Made by a program: the position numbers and the translations under genes | NCBI GenBank assembly: GCA_033239525.1 | Contig: BSYO01000010.1 | Coordinates: 9,699,379-9,763,378 of the forward strand | DNA length: 64,000 bases | Direction of reading: 5' to 3' | Source: Nepenthes gracilis | Taxonomy: Eukaryota > Streptophyta > Magnoliopsida > Caryophyllales > Nepenthaceae | Notes under the pieces: model-generated | Database searches by the model: none | Seen by the model: the letters and a program-made list of their open reading frames with translations, nothing else | Told to the model about the DNA's origin: nothing | Shown: piece after piece, positions 22,601-34,240 of the stretch | Layout of the letters: every line of letters begins with the position of its first letter | How positions within the stretch are numbered: the first letter of the stretch is position 1

Positions 22601-22707
22601 CTCTGCCGAAATTTCTGCAGAAGTCTTGCCTTAATTAGACCGTTAATTATGTTATCTGTTTGACGGAAGCTTTTGAGGAAAAAAAAAAAAAAACCCGTTC
22701 CGTCACA
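19647..22707 (+). repeat. E2 3' LTR (family B)
   Basis: TGTGACGACCCGAG to CCGTTCCGTCACA, followed by target duplication AACTA. TATAAAGG at 20160-20167, donor-like CCGG/GTAAGTT at 21450, acceptor-like CCCTCCGAG at 22129. Confidence 0.93.
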
Positions 22708-22712
22708 AACTA

Positions 22713-22973
22713 TTAGAGCAGTAAATGTTTTATGAAATTGTGCCATGGATGGCACATAGGATCCTGTGGATGATTGTTGTAGGAATTGTGAATGATGGAT
22801 AGATGTGTGCTTGTTATGGATGAATATTACGAGGTTTGTATTTTTGGGATTTCATCCAGTTATTAAAGGAGACTCTGCTTAGAAATTCTGAAGTCTTGCC
22901 TTAATTAGACCGTTAATTATGTTATCCGTTTGTGGAAGCTTTTGAGGAAAAAAAAAAAATCCGTTCCGTCACA
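22713..22973 (+). repeat. E1 5' LTR, remaining part
   Basis: TTAGAGCAGTAAATG to CCGTTCCGTCACA. It completes the LTR interrupted at 13435 and closely matches 27968-28223 at the end of E1's 3' LTR. The following ATTGGTATCGGAGAA is E1's primer-binding site (TGGTATCGGAGA from 22976). Confidence 0.92.
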
Positions 22974-25068
22974 ATTGGTATCGGAGAATCGAGATGCCTT
23001 AGGAATTGATTGATCGAAAAGCGGAAGCATAGGCTTGGATCCCTATACAAAATTCCCTGCAAAGGAATAGGTTGAGCAAGTTAAGGCAACTAGGACCTTT
23101 AAGAAAGAGATTGGTTGTGGGGTCCTAGGGTTTGTAGTAGTAACGAAGGTGATCTAGCATTCGGAAGGGCAACGGATGTATCAAAGTGGATGTTCATGTA
23201 TAAATTTTGGATAAATATTTTCCGAAGGGATTTGGAACTATGATCTAAGTTATAGTTAGCATGGTAGTTGGGTTAATGATAATTCGTATCCTCTGGCCTA
23301 GCGTTGAAGAAGTCTAGTGCCTTAGAATTGGAGTTTTATTGGTGATGGCGCATAAAGAAAATATGTTGATTACTGTGATTGAGGATGAAATTTCTCAATT
23401 TTGGATGTCGCAACACTTGTATCGTTGAGATCCCGATCATATATATAATTTTGTGATTCATAAGTTTGTTTGTTTCATTAAGGATCTTAAGTAGGGCCGT
23501 GCAAGTATCGGCTTTGGTATCGTGGTCGAATATTTCAGAATCTTCGAGGTAAATAGATGGACCAATAAGGTGGTTCACGAATGTCTAAATGTTTAGAAAC
23601 TTAATGATTGGATGATCAGATCTTGGGGATGGATAGACATAGTCCGTGAGCCGTTGTAAAGGCTTGATGAATTATGAAATTGATTTGGGGTCCATAACGC
23701 GATATTGTGGATCAATGGAAGTTGTAGTCCCGACAAAAGATTCGGGGTGGTGAGGCTATGGCCACTATAAAGTCGTAAAAACGCCGTTTGGGTTTTGTTG
23801 CTTCGTTGGTGTTTCATGAAGTTTTATGGGATGATCTTTCGACCACGTCTGGGTCGATGTTGAGGTTGCTTCATGTGATAATCGAGGAATTAAGTCATGG
23901 ATTATGGATGGCTGATAATTCATATGTTCCGGTGAGAAAGGAACGAATTTGATTGAGAAAATGCCTTCCTAAGCTTGTGGCTTTGTGATTGCATGATTTT
24001 GAGGACTTAGGATTTTAAGCATGATTGGGTCGGGAGGTCGATTTATGTCGTGGAAATGTACAAATCATCTCGAATCTAACCGGATGGGGGCGATGCTCGT
24101 AACATGTGGGTTGACCCTAATGGGTCCGATAAGTTCTTGTGGAATATTATACCTTTGAGATAAGTGGGGGAGGAGTTCAGGATTAGTGCTACCCCCACGT
24201 GTATGTCGGAAATTGGCCACTGAGGTTTTCTTTTGAAAACTCAAGAGTATTGTCTTCGGAGATAGGAAGATGACCATATGGCATTGCTTGTGGTCAGGTT
24301 TGTTTATAATTTGAGAAATGAACATCGGTGTTTCCCTTGGGTCAGTAGGCATCAATGTTGGAAATTGATGCTACGAATCTTGGACATGTATGTCTTGGGA
24401 GTTCATAGGTAATGTGAAAGCTAAATCGCGAGTAAATCCAAATGACTGGGTTTGGAATGTCGTGATCTTGCTGGAAGTTAGAATCGTGTTCTTGTTCGGT
24501 CAGTTGGCTTGTTGATATGCCAACGGGATCTTGAGGTTATTAGGTAACCGGAATTTTGAGATCTGGGCAAGAATTGAAAGTCTTGTCAACTTTTTTTGGG
24601 CGACTGTTATGATTGTGCCGTAATTTAATGATTGAGGATTAATCAGAGTAGTGCAGCGGAAGCGTCGTGGGCCCGTGGCCCAGAGGTTTCTAGATAAGGT
24701 CGAGACTGTAGTGACCGATTTCTTTCGAGGCATGAAATGGATTCAAGTGAAAGGTCATTGATCCATTGAAAGTGTCGGATTGGGTTAGGAGATGTTCGGC
24801 ATGATTTTAGGTCACTTTTGAAATTTGGAGGATCGTTATGAGGTCTTCCTTGTATCGATGGATGAGAGCATCGATAAGCGACCGGTTTGGGCCGTTTTGA
24901 AAGGCTAAGGATTTGTTTTATGACGAGAACTAGGACGATTCCAATGCTTGAGGTTCTAAGATAGGCGCTGTCCGAGGAAATGATTTCTAAATGTAAGGAG
25001 TTCATCTCGGTTTAGAAATTCGAGGCTCGTTAAATTTCGAGGACGAAATTTCTTTAAGTGGGGGAGAA
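22974..25068 (+). other. E1 internal region: shortened non-coding interior
   Basis: Similar along its length to the E2 interior but about 1 kb shorter. One gap removes the part equivalent to about 16620-17260 of E2. A second joins CATTAAGGATCTTAAG (near 23490) to sequence equivalent to about 18090 of E2; both edges carry AGGATCT(T)AAG. Pol remains as in E2 (YGHY-like site near 23756, GPF-like and chromodomain-like stretches near 24740-24980). Ends with the polypurine tract at 25056-25068. Confidence 0.75.
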
Positions 25069-28000
25069 TGTGACGACCTGAGTTCCTAAATATGATAATT
25101 AAGAGATGATTAGTATGTTAATGATCGATACTAATCTTATGGGATGATTAAGGTTTGGTATCGGAAGAAAATCGGGAAATTATTCGGTCCGGCCGCTGAA
25201 GCCCTGCCTAAAGACTTCTTGCGCTTCCGGGCGCTCGAGCCGGGCTCGAGCGGATAGCAGACGCCCGTGGGCTGGCCGCTCGCCGGCCGCTCAAGGGCGC
25301 TCGAGCGGTGGCCGCCGTGGCCTGGCGGCTCGATGGCCGCTCGCCCGGCCGAGCGGCGGCGCAAGATAAAACGCGCCGCGTCGTTCTCCCTCATTTTCGA
25401 TCGGCTGAGGGTTTTGAGAGAGAGAGAGGGCGCGACTAGAGAGAGAAGGAAGGAGATCGAGCCGGGAGTCCGATTCCGTCCAAAGCCAGGTATAAAGGTG
25501 AAAGCACGCGTCGAGGCAAGTGTTCTCATACCCACTTCTCGTTCTCTTTCGATGTTTTGTGTATTTTCGTTGGGTATTTTGTGTCGATACTCACGGGGAA
25601 TGTTAGGACATTGAAAACCCATGCCTTGAGGTCCATGAAAATGTGGTTAGTTGTCCGATTCGTGTCCGATTCGCCGGGTGGGTTTACCAAAACCTAACCT
25701 ACGGGATTTTGGGGTTTCCCATTTCCGGCCTCGTATCATGAAATTGACCCCAAAATTGGAATCCCCACGTCCCAATGATGTATATACGTTGGCCGCGGGT
25801 CCGATCTTGCGTTTGGACCCGTTCAAGGCCCGAGCCCGTTAAAGGGCGCCAATTATCATTCACCCGAGACCGAAGGTGGATTTTGCGTGTTGTCACCTTC
25901 ATGAAATGATGAAATGATCCTAGAATATGAATCCCCATGTCCCAATTGTGTGTGTATATATCGACCGGATGCGAATCTCGCAAGATTTGACCCGTTCGTG
26001 GCATCCGGGAGTCTTGAAATAATTCCGTAATTGTTTAAATGCCGATTAAGTGATATGTGTTTGTAGAGAGAGAAAGTTGAGGCACAACAGCAAGCACGAG
26101 AAAGAAAGGGGAGAGACCACGGTTGTGATTCGATTCGGGTAAAATAATGGTAGAACGAGTTGACAAAGCAAGTGTACTTGGACGTTGTTTTTCACCGTAC
26201 CAATTTCTCATGCTTTAAGACCGTTGAAAATGCTCTAAAATGTTGATGATGCATGTTTAAAGTACATGAAGCATGTTTCCTTCGATTACTTGGTTGGATT
26301 TTATGTTTATCCATGTTTACGCAAGATTTAGCTTCAATTCGTGAATAAGCATGAAAATAGTGTTTTGATTTGTCTCGAAAGCATGTGGTGAAACCTAGCT
26401 TGAAAATGTTGTGTGGTTTGAGTAAAATGCATGATTAAGTATGTATATTTGAATTTATGGCTTGATTTCATGAAATATGTGCAAGTAAGAGACCGATTTG
26501 AGTTGAAGGTTTTGGCGAAGCCCCATGTACGAAAAATGAAGAGGTTTTGATGAGTTTTAACCGTAGCTTCTATTATATGAAAGTTAATTGACATGAAATG
26601 AAGCTTCCCGTATAGTTTGTTTTCGAAAATATGTATTTAACGTATATCCCACAAAATTTCCATGTAAATTTAAAGAAGTGCTGAAATTGTGTTGTGAAAG
26701 TTTGATTTGAAAATGGGATTTTCGATAAAGAGATGATTTCCGTTATAGGTTATTTTGGGACCCGAGACCGACTACATACCGGGTAAGTTCTTAGGTGAGG
26801 CCTTGGAACTTACGGTGGTAATCGAGGATAGCTCTGTCCATGGAGCGATTCATGGTCCGCTTTGTCCTCAAGGGCGTTAAGCCATGAGGAACATAGGCCG
26901 ACCGGGTGGCACACAGTATAGATATCCTCGGGATGGGATATACATGATATGATATGACATGATAGGCCTTGGATTGTGTGGATGAACACAATCTATCCTC
27001 GATCATTCGCCCCTTCCGCTAGTAGGGTACCTTTGGCGTGGTCCTGGAAGTGTTAAGATATGTCACATAAAAAGATGAAATGTATTGTATAAGTCTAATT
27101 GTGAAAAAGGAGTTTTTAATAAAAATATGACGATAGCCGTCCCCGGGCTTGGTACAAGGAGGTAACGATAGCCGTCCTCGGGGCTTGGTACAAGGAGGGA
27201 ACGATAGCCGTCCTCGGGGCTTGGTACAAGGAGGGAGCGATAGCCGTCCTCGGGGCTTGGTACAAAGAGGGGAACGATGGCCGTCCCCTGGGGGTACAAG
27301 GAGGAAAATAATATGAAGTACCGACTAATGTTTTACCGTTATGCTATACTACAATAAAAAGATGACAGAGTATTATCCGATGAAAAGATGATAAAGGAAA
27401 AAATATAGAATATTGTTTTGATTTTCCAATGCATCATTAAAGTTTATAGTTATAGTTTTCTGACCTATAGTGATATGATTTATGAAGTATGAGATTTAAT
27501 ATCATTATAGCATGTCTTTGCCGTTCCTTTTCGAGATGATGTTTGATTAAACATTATGTTTTTGCATGGTTATATGATCGTTCGGCATAATCGTGCAGTT
27601 CATATGCATGTACCTTGCTGGGCCTCGGCTCACTATTTTAGTGTTTTTCCTCCAGATGAGACAATAAAAGCTTTTACCCGAAGAAGAGTAAGTGAGAGAG
27701 AAGCTTCTTGAAGACTTTTGAGGACCATAGCATAGTGGAGCTATTTTGGAGAGGCACATCGACGTAAAGGCCCAGATTGCACATGATTTTGTATACGAGA
27801 TCTTATGATTTTGATGTCCTAGAACATGTTGATTTTCGTAAAGAAAGCATATGATGTGTATGATAGTAGAAGAGAATATGCTATGCTTTTGCAGGTTCTT
27901 AGTTTACTTCCGCTATATACTCTGGATTTACTGTGCAGGTCCTAGATGGCATCTCGCTAATAAACTATTAGAGCAGTAAATGTTTTATGAAATTGTGCCA

Positions 28001-28223
28001 TGGATGGCACATAGGATTCTGTGGATGATTGTTGTAGGAATTGTGAATGATGGATAGATGTGTGCTTGTTATGGATGAATATTACAAAAGGTTTGTATTT
28101 TGGGATTTCATCCGGTTACAAAGGAGACTCTGCCGAAATTTCCCAGAAGTCTTGCCTTAATTAGATCGTTAATTATGTTATCATTTGTGAGCTTTTGAGG
28201 AAAAAAAAATCCGTTCCGTCACA
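25069..28223 (+). repeat. E1 3' LTR (family B)
   Basis: TGTGACGACCTGAG to CCGTTCCGTCACA, then target duplication AGGCA. TATAAAGG at 25491-25498, donor-like CCGG/GTAAGTT (GT 26783), acceptor-like TTTTTCCTCCAG (AG 27655), and five copies of the 36-bp repeat against eight in the 5' LTR. Confidence 0.93.
27126..27305 (+). repeat. 36-bp tandem repeat, 5 copies, in E1 3' LTR
   Basis: Same unit as at 12469-12765. The first and last copies carry GTCCCC variants. The copy-number difference between two LTRs that began identical shows change during or after insertion. Confidence 0.88.
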
Positions 28224-28228
28224 AGGCA

Positions 28229-28803
28229 TCCCCAAATGTGGTTGAAGGTACTCTTCTTATTTGTGGAGTTTCAGCTTCTATTTTATTTGATTCTGAATCT
28301 ACGCACTCTTTTATTTTCTCCCAATTTACATGCTATATTGTATCCCCTCTGAGGATCCTAGATTATTCTTTGGCTGTATCGACACCTACTGGATCGTCGA
28401 TAATTACTGATATTATGTATTCGGATTATAAGGTTGAGGTGAATGGGATGCATTTGATGGTGGATTTAGTATTGTTGGATATGTGCGATTTCAATATTAT
28501 TTTGGGGATAGACTGGCTAACTAAATTTCATGCCAATATCGATTGTTTTCTAAAAAGGGTGTGCTTTGATATTCCTGGAGTTGACCCCTTATTCTTTCAA
28601 GGCGTTAGGAAGAAGGAAATGCCTGTATTGATCTCAACTTTACATGCTAAGAATTTGATTAAAAGTGGATTCCAGGCTCATCTAACATATGCCAATACCA
28701 TTGGGAGTCATAGTGTGCCGATGAAGGACATTTTGGTTGTATGTGATTTTGAGGATGTGTTTCCAGAGGAGTTGTTTGGGTTGCCCCCTCATCGGGAGAT
28801 TTA
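28229..28803 (+). pseudogene. pol: Protease region of E0 pol
   Basis: Continues the gag frame straight after the E1 target duplication. Retropepsin-like aspartic protease that would cut the Gag-Pol precursor. Visible are CGVSASILFDSESTHSFIF with the active-site triplet at 28289-28297, and VILG-type NIILGIDWLTKFHANIDC further on, then KKEMPVLISTLHAKNL and DFEDVFPEELFGLPPHRE at the RT junction. The triplet reads D-S-E instead of D-S-G (E3 keeps D-S-G), which should abolish activity. The frame is open for about 190 codons and then closed by TAA where E3 has a sense codon. Confidence 0.82.
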
Positions 28804-29580
28804 ATTCGAAATTAAGGTTATTCCTGGTGTTAACCCGATTTTGAAGGCACCTTATCGTATGGCGACAGCCGAATTGAAAGGAGTTAAAGGTGAAATTGTA
28901 ACAATTGTTAGACAAGGGTTTCATTAGACCGAGTGTATCTCTATGGGGTGCGCCGGTATTATTTGTGAGGAAGAAGGATAGGTTCTTGCGGCTGTGTGTG
29001 GATTATTGTGAACTGAACAAAATCACGATTAAAAACAAATATCTATTATCGCGCATTGATAATTTATTTGATTAATTGTAAGGGTCTTGGGTATTTTCAA
29101 AGATTGATCAAAGATCTGGTTGCCACCAGTTGAGGATAAAGTGGGAGAATGTGGCCAAGACAACTTTTCGGACGAGATATGGCCACTACGAGTTTCTTGT
29201 TATGCCTTTTGGTCTTACAAATACTTCTCCAACTTTTATGGATCTGATGAATTGGGTGTTTAGACCCTATTTGGACAAATTTGTGGTGGTGTTCATTGAT
29301 GACATTCTGATATATTCTAAGAGTCATGAGGAGCATGAGATTCACTTGAAGATTGTTCTCCAATTGCTTCGTGAGGAGAAACTATATGCCAAATTGAATA
29401 AATGTGAGTTTTGGTTAAAGGAGGTAATATTTTTGGGACATGTGATTTTGAATTGAGGCATTGTTGTAGACCAAAAGAAGGTAGAGGCAGTTACTAACTG
29501 AAGTAGACCTACCTCGGTGATTGAAGTTAGGAGTTTTTTCAGCATGGCAAAATATTATAGGAGATTTGTAGAGAATTTTT
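28804..29580 (+). pseudogene. pol: Reverse transcriptase region of E0 pol
   Basis: Copies element RNA into DNA. A frameshift near 28923 moves the frame by one. Then come [15 protein letters not shown] at about 29180, the catalytic FIDD at 29292-29303 (two Asp codons 29298 and 29301), [14 protein letters not shown], the C-terminal [16 protein letters not shown], and past a TGA the connection motif KYYRRFVENF. Stops lie near 29075, 29081, 29454 and 29500. The family segment is intact in length but not translatable as one chain. Confidence 0.85.
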
Positions 29581-30130
29581 TTGGAAAGCTATGCCCTTGA
29601 CTCGATTAGTAAAGAAGGAGGTAAAGTTTGATTAGACTGAAGAATGTGATTAGAGTTTTCAGGAATTAAAGGATAGTTTAATGACTACTCCAGTTTTAAC
29701 TATTCCGGAGGGATCGGGTGGTTTTGAGGTATATTGTGACGCCTCCAAAGCAGTGTTTAGGTTCTGTGTTAATGTAGAATGGCATGGTAGTTGTTTATGG
29801 GTCCAGACAGCTAAAAATACATGAGAAGAACTATCTAACTCATGATTTGGAGTTAGTTGCGGTGGCATTTGCCTTAAAGATTTTGTGACATTATCTTTAT
29901 GGTGAGAAATTTCTTATTTATTTTGACCATAAAAGTTTAAAGTATTTATTCTCATAGAAGGAGCTCAACATGAGGTAAAGGAGGTAGCTTGATTTTTTGA
30001 AGGATTATGACTATGAGATTTAGTACAAATTTAAAAATGCTAATGTAGTTATTGATACTTTGAGTCACCGATTAAGTTTTGTGGCAGGTCTTCAGATAAA
30101 ACTGATGGAGATGTTAGATTATCTGAAACA
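29581..30130 (+). pseudogene. pol: RNase H region of E0 pol
   Basis: RNase H removes the RNA template. [14 protein letters not shown] sequence (GTATATTGTGACGCCTCC near 29729), then [19 protein letters not shown] near 29830, and TCATAGAAGGAGCTCAACATG corresponding to [10 protein letters not shown] of E3. Several frame changes after the first catalytic Asp and many stops. Identified mainly by alignment with E3 (36913-37280), which is better preserved. Confidence 0.75.
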
Positions 30131-31180
30131 ATGTGATATTCAGTGGTACGTTCGAGGTAATCGGATGATTTTATCGTATCTTCAGATTCAGACGGAGGTG
30201 GTAAATGAGGTTAAGAAAAAGTAGGTAAATGATTCTTTCCTTATGAATATTATGGGGGATTTAAATAAGGACTCCAGAATTGATTTTAATGTCCGAGTTG
30301 ATGGAGTATTGAAATTTAGAGATTGTTTATGTATATTGAATGATAAGGAATTGAAGGAGAAAATCTTGAAGGAAGCCAACCGATCTCGATATACAATCAC
30401 CTAGAGATGAATAAAATGTATCAGGACTTGAGGAAAATATTTTGGTGGAGAAATATAAAATGCGATATTATGGCTTATGTGGAAAAATGTCTTGTATATC
30501 AACAATTGAAAGCTGAAAGGAAAAAAACCATCTGGATTATTGTAGTTGATGCCGATTCTGAGTTGAAAATGGGAGGATATTGCAATGGATTTTGTGTCGG
30601 GTTTGCCAAGGACTTCAAAGAACCATGACACCATTTATTATCGATCGGCTAACTAAATTAGCCAATTTCTTTGCAATTAGGATGATGTACTCCCGTGATA
30701 AGTTGGCTCAATTATATGTGAATGAAATTGTTAGACCCCATGGAGTGCCTACAACGATTGTATCGAATCGAGATCCACGCTTTGTCTCCAAATTTTGGGA
30801 GAGTCTGCATAAAGAATTGGGGACAGAATTAAAATTTAGCATGGCATATCACCTCCAAACTGATAGCTAATCAGAATGTACAATTTAAATTCTCAAAAAT
30901 ATGTTAAGGGCCTCGATATTGGAGATGAAGGGAGGTTGGGATAATTATTTAGCCCTGCAGAGTTAGCCTACAATAATAATTATCAGGTGAGTATAAGCAT
31001 GACAGAGGCATTATATGGGAGAAAATGTAGATCGTCAATTCATTTGGAGAAAATAGGAGATAAGAGAATTTTAGACCCCAAAATTATTAAAGAGACAGTG
31101 GAGAAGATTAAGTTGATTGATGAGAATTTGAAAGTGGCTCAGAAGTAGGCAGAAAAGCTATACAGATAGATGAAGATCAG
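30131..31180 (+). pseudogene. pol: Integrase region of E0 pol
   Basis: Inserts element DNA into the genome. An HHCC-type end is seen as KMYQDLRKIFWWRNIKCDIMAYVEKCLVY (last Cys replaced by Tyr). The core shows IIDRLTKLANFFAIRM with the first Asp near 30640, and then IVSNRDPRFVSKFWESLHKELG, where the second catalytic Asp of the SDRD motif is Asn. A TAA follows TDS before the Glu-bearing segment (SECTI). Frameshifts near 30640 and 30950. Not functional. Confidence 0.8.
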
Positions 31181-31644
31181 CGCTGAAATTTGAGGTGGGT
31201 GACTATGTCTTCTTGAGAGTATCACCATCTAAGAGGACGTTCAGTTTGGGGTGAAAGGAAAACTAAAACCACATTTCATTAGCCCATTTGAGATTTTGGA
31301 CAGGATTGGGAAGGTGGCTTATAGATTGGCATTGCCACCTAATTTGATAGATGTTCACGATGTATTTCATGTATTGATACTTTAGAAATATATCCACAAT
31401 CCCACACATGTTATTGAGTTTGAGCCTTTAACAATTGACAATGATTTATCTTATGTTGAGGAGTCGATATGGATTCTAGATTGTAAGGATTAGAGGCTGC
31501 GTATAAAGACCATTCCCTTAGTGAAAATTTTGTGGAGGAACTTGAGGAAGCAACATAGGAGAGCGAAGATGAGATCTAAAGTAAATACTCCATTTATTTT
31601 CTTGAGGTATGCAGTTTTGTCAAATTTTAGGGACAAAATTTTAT
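31181..31644 (+). pseudogene. pol: Integrase C-terminal GPY/F and chromodomain-like tail of E0
   Basis: PFEILDRIGKVAYRLALPP-type sequence near 31286-31345, VHDVFHV near 31350, then a decayed YVEES..ILDCKD...LVKILWRNLRKQ stretch to about 31560. The order GPY/F then VKVLWRN marks the chromodomain-bearing integrases of chromoviruses, which target insertion through histone marks. Stops at several tryptophan and glutamine positions. The GTCAAATTTTAGGGACAAAATTT before the polypurine tract is the usual 3' end of this group. Confidence 0.72.
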
Positions 31645-31658
31645 AAGTGGGGAAAGAT
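31645..31658 (+). other. Polypurine tract of E0
   Basis: AAGTGGGGAAAGAT directly before TGTAAGGTACGGG, the start of the 3' LTR. Confidence 0.75.
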
Positions 31659-31807
31659 TGTAAGGTACGGGTATCTAAAATATAGTAATTCTAGTAATCA
31701 AATTGATATAATTAAGCTTGGAATAAGCAAAATTGAGGAAAGTAAGAAATTTGACCTAATGCAACAAGCAGCATAATTGGGCTCACTACTAGCTCAAGCC
31801 CAGCAGC
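31659..31807 (+). repeat. E0 3' LTR (family A), first part
   Basis: TGTAAGGTACGGGTATC to AGCCCAGCAGC, matching 3630-3779 of the 5' LTR. Interrupted by solo LTR D, with GCAGC (31803-31807) as left target duplication. Confidence 0.85.
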
Positions 31808-32015
31808 TATAATATCCCGAATATTTGTATTCAATTTAATTTGGATTTATTTATTTTTGGGTAATTTGGGTGTGATAAAAATTAATTAAATATTATAAAA
31901 ATTTTGAAAAAATATTTGGGATTATTGGGCCGGTGCCCGAAGTGCACACATTCGATCGCACTAGTATCAATTTGAATTTCGGGATTAAAAGAAAGCGTAA
32001 TATATATATATTTAT

Positions 32016-32051
32016 ATAATAATAATAATAATAATAATAACAACAACAACA
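32016..32051 (+). repeat. (AAT)n/(AAC)n microsatellite
   Basis: Run of AAT triplets passing into AAC triplets, within the first part of solo LTR D. Confidence 0.9.
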
Positions 32052-32214
32052 ATGTTGTTAATAATGTTAATAAGAATGCAGGGAATGAAAACAATAGTAG
32101 AGGAGGAAATGTGAGATCCCGAAATCAAAGAAATTTAAAATCAAAGTAAAATATTGCTACTAAAAACCGGAGTATTTTGATTTCGACTTAAACCGGAGTA
32201 GCTTTGTAAGACCG

Positions 32215-32400
32215 GAACTAATGGTAATCAAAATGTTGATCGGGTCATGATATTGACTGGCATCAAAATATTAACCAACATCGAGATATTAATCATCGTC
32301 AAAATGTTGACGGGTGTCAAGACATTAACCGGCGTCAAGATGTTGATGGAAGGTTGACCGAAGGGTTGACCGGTTTTTAGAAATGTTAACCGACCTTGAA
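32215..32400 (+). repeat. 18-bp GTTGACCGG minisatellite in E3 5' LTR U3
   Basis: Units resemble GTTGACCGGTGTCAAGAT, about ten copies, more decayed than in the 3' LTR (39030-39180). Confidence 0.8.
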
Positions 32401-32759
32401 TAAGAGAAAAGAAACATTGACCGGCTTTGAGTAAAAGTTGGCCGAATTAGAGTAAGAGGTGTTGATTGAAAAAGTTGACCAATAGAAAGGTTGACCGACT
32501 TTGAAGAAAATGTTGACCAGGTAGAATTGACTACCGAATTCAGAAATATCGACCAGGATAAAGGGCAAACTGAAGGCAAGGGCCAACTTCGTTGGATCCC
32601 AACTAGATCTAAATCTAATCAGAGCAAGTGAACTACCCCGTTGACCTTCTAGATGAAAGTACCAAGTAGGTAACTTACCATACTCACTTCCACCTAACCT
32701 CTAAAGGGAAGTACCAAGTAGGTAATCCATCCCACTTACTCCACATAATCCCTTCTCTT

Positions 32760-32766
32760 TATATAT
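32760..32766 (+). promoter_or_regulatory. TATA box of E3 5' LTR
   Basis: TATATAT in the context CTCTTTATATATTGAGCTC; TATATA at 39568-39573 in the 3' LTR. Confidence 0.6.
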
Positions 32767-34240
32767 TGAGCTCTAGTTAAGAGATGGGTGTGGACTTCCT
32801 GGCGAGGAAGGAGGGTAAGGAGTGAAGAAGGAGAAAAAGCTTGAAGTTAGTCGGAGTGGGCGGTCAATAGTCAGGCAAGTGTACCTTCCCATTTTAAACT
32901 CAGATTTTATTTCTATTTTCGAGTCCCAACTTTAAGAAAAAAATTACAATTGTTCTTTTCAGATTTAAATATTTCAGCACATAGTATATCAAACTTGCCA
33001 TTTTAATTACTGCTTGATAAGCTGCATCTTTGACGTTATGCTTGCTTTACGATCAGACTGAAAATATGATTTTAATTTCATGGTTAATTCATGCTTGTTG
33101 CTTTTTTGCTTTCCGTTTTCTACTCAACTTATGATTGAATTTGAATTGTATAAAAATGGAGACGTAGACCGGCTTTGAGTCATAATGATATAATAAAGAA
33201 GTATTGACCGGAATGAGATTTATGGACTTGAAATCGGCTTCATGTCAATTGAAAGTCTTTTTACTTGACCGGAATAAGAAAATTGCGTTTGAAATTGGCT
33301 TTTTAATATCACAATCGAAAGTTTTGTACCCGTCCGGAATGTGAACTAAAGAAAAAATGAACCGGCCTTATGAAAAGATAAATAAGATCAGACTTTAGCA
33401 TTGGAGATAAAGTTCTCCGGCATGCTTTAGATCACTATGGTGGTAATCGAGGATAACGAAAGGGAGCCATCTTCGGGGCTTTGTACAATGAGGAAGTGAG
33501 TGCTGTCCTCGGGGCATTGTACAAGGAGGTATTGCCGTGATTGTGAGGAGACGTGTACAATCTATCCTTGATTATTGACCCCTCCGCTAGCGATGTCCAT
33601 TGCCGATAAAAATAAAAGAGGAGAAATTTTTATAATAAGATCGACTCTATTTTCTGTCCTAAATTCCAGAATTTGACTGCTCCAGCTTTTCTAACTTCTT
33701 TGCATTATGTATTGTCATGATCCGGTCAACTATTGTTTTATAATATTTATGTTGCATATGTATCTGTATCCGCCTTACAGTATAAATGCTTTACAGAAGA
33801 TCTGCATGTACCTTGTTGAGCTTCGGTTCACTATTTTCTATTTTTCCCCTCCAAATGAAACTATAGAGCTCTTGCCTGACGAGATGGAGTGACTAGAGCT
33901 CCGTCCGAATGACTCTAAGGACTCGGAAGCACATTTTGGAGTTACTCAAAAGAAGTAGTTTTATTTTAATGATCTCATTGAAATATATGAATTTTTGTAA
34001 TTGGACTTTTATGACTATATATACATAAAAGAGTTTTATGGGTATGAAAGTAAATGCTTTGGCAGATTAATAGATTGGCTTCCATTACATATTTTATGAA
34101 AATCGTGTATGGGTCCTAGATGGTATCTGTGAACCTATGATTGGTAGGCATGACCGGCCCGGACCAAATTACCAAAACCCAGGTATCAGTTCCAGAAAGT
34201 CACTGGCAAAATACAAATAAAAAAAATCCGTTCCGTCACA

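Larger units (their letters stand above)
13436..22707 (+). mobile_element. E2: complete non-autonomous long-LTR element inserted in E1 5' LTR
   Basis: Two LTRs (13436-16492, 3057 bp; 19647-22707, 3061 bp) beginning TGTGACGACC and ending CCGTTCCGTCACA, a primer-binding site, a polypurine tract and a perfect target duplication AACTA (13431-13435, 22708-22712). E1 LTR sequence resumes at 22713. The 3154-bp interior is non-coding, with recognisable pol decay. The LTRs agree closely over long stretches, which with its nested position makes it the youngest insertion in this stack. Confidence 0.95.
10404..28223 (+). mobile_element. E1: non-autonomous long-LTR element inserted in E0 gag-pol
   Basis: Starts TGTGACGACCTGAGTTCC, ends CCGTTCCGTCACA, and is flanked by AGGCA on both sides (10399-10403, 28224-28228), with the E0 reading frame resuming directly after the second copy. 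LTRs (family B) are about 3.3 kb (left, after removing E2) and 3155 bp (right). The interior, 22974-25068, is 2.1 kb and has no usable gag-pol, only pol remains shared with E2. Long LTRs around a conserved non-coding interior fit the LARD description. It must depend on proteins supplied in trans. Confidence 0.92.
32110..34240 (+). repeat. E3 5' LTR (family C)
   Basis: U3 holds GTTGACCGG-type repeats to about 32560; TATATAT at 32760-32766 lies in CTCTTTATATATTGAG. The TCCTCGGGGC...GTACAA(G/T)GAGG module is present twice (33455-33530). The site that is AG/GTAAGT in other families reads GGAGATAAAG here, and the acceptor-like site reads CCTCCAAATG, so the putative intron signals are not intact. 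Confidence 0.9.
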
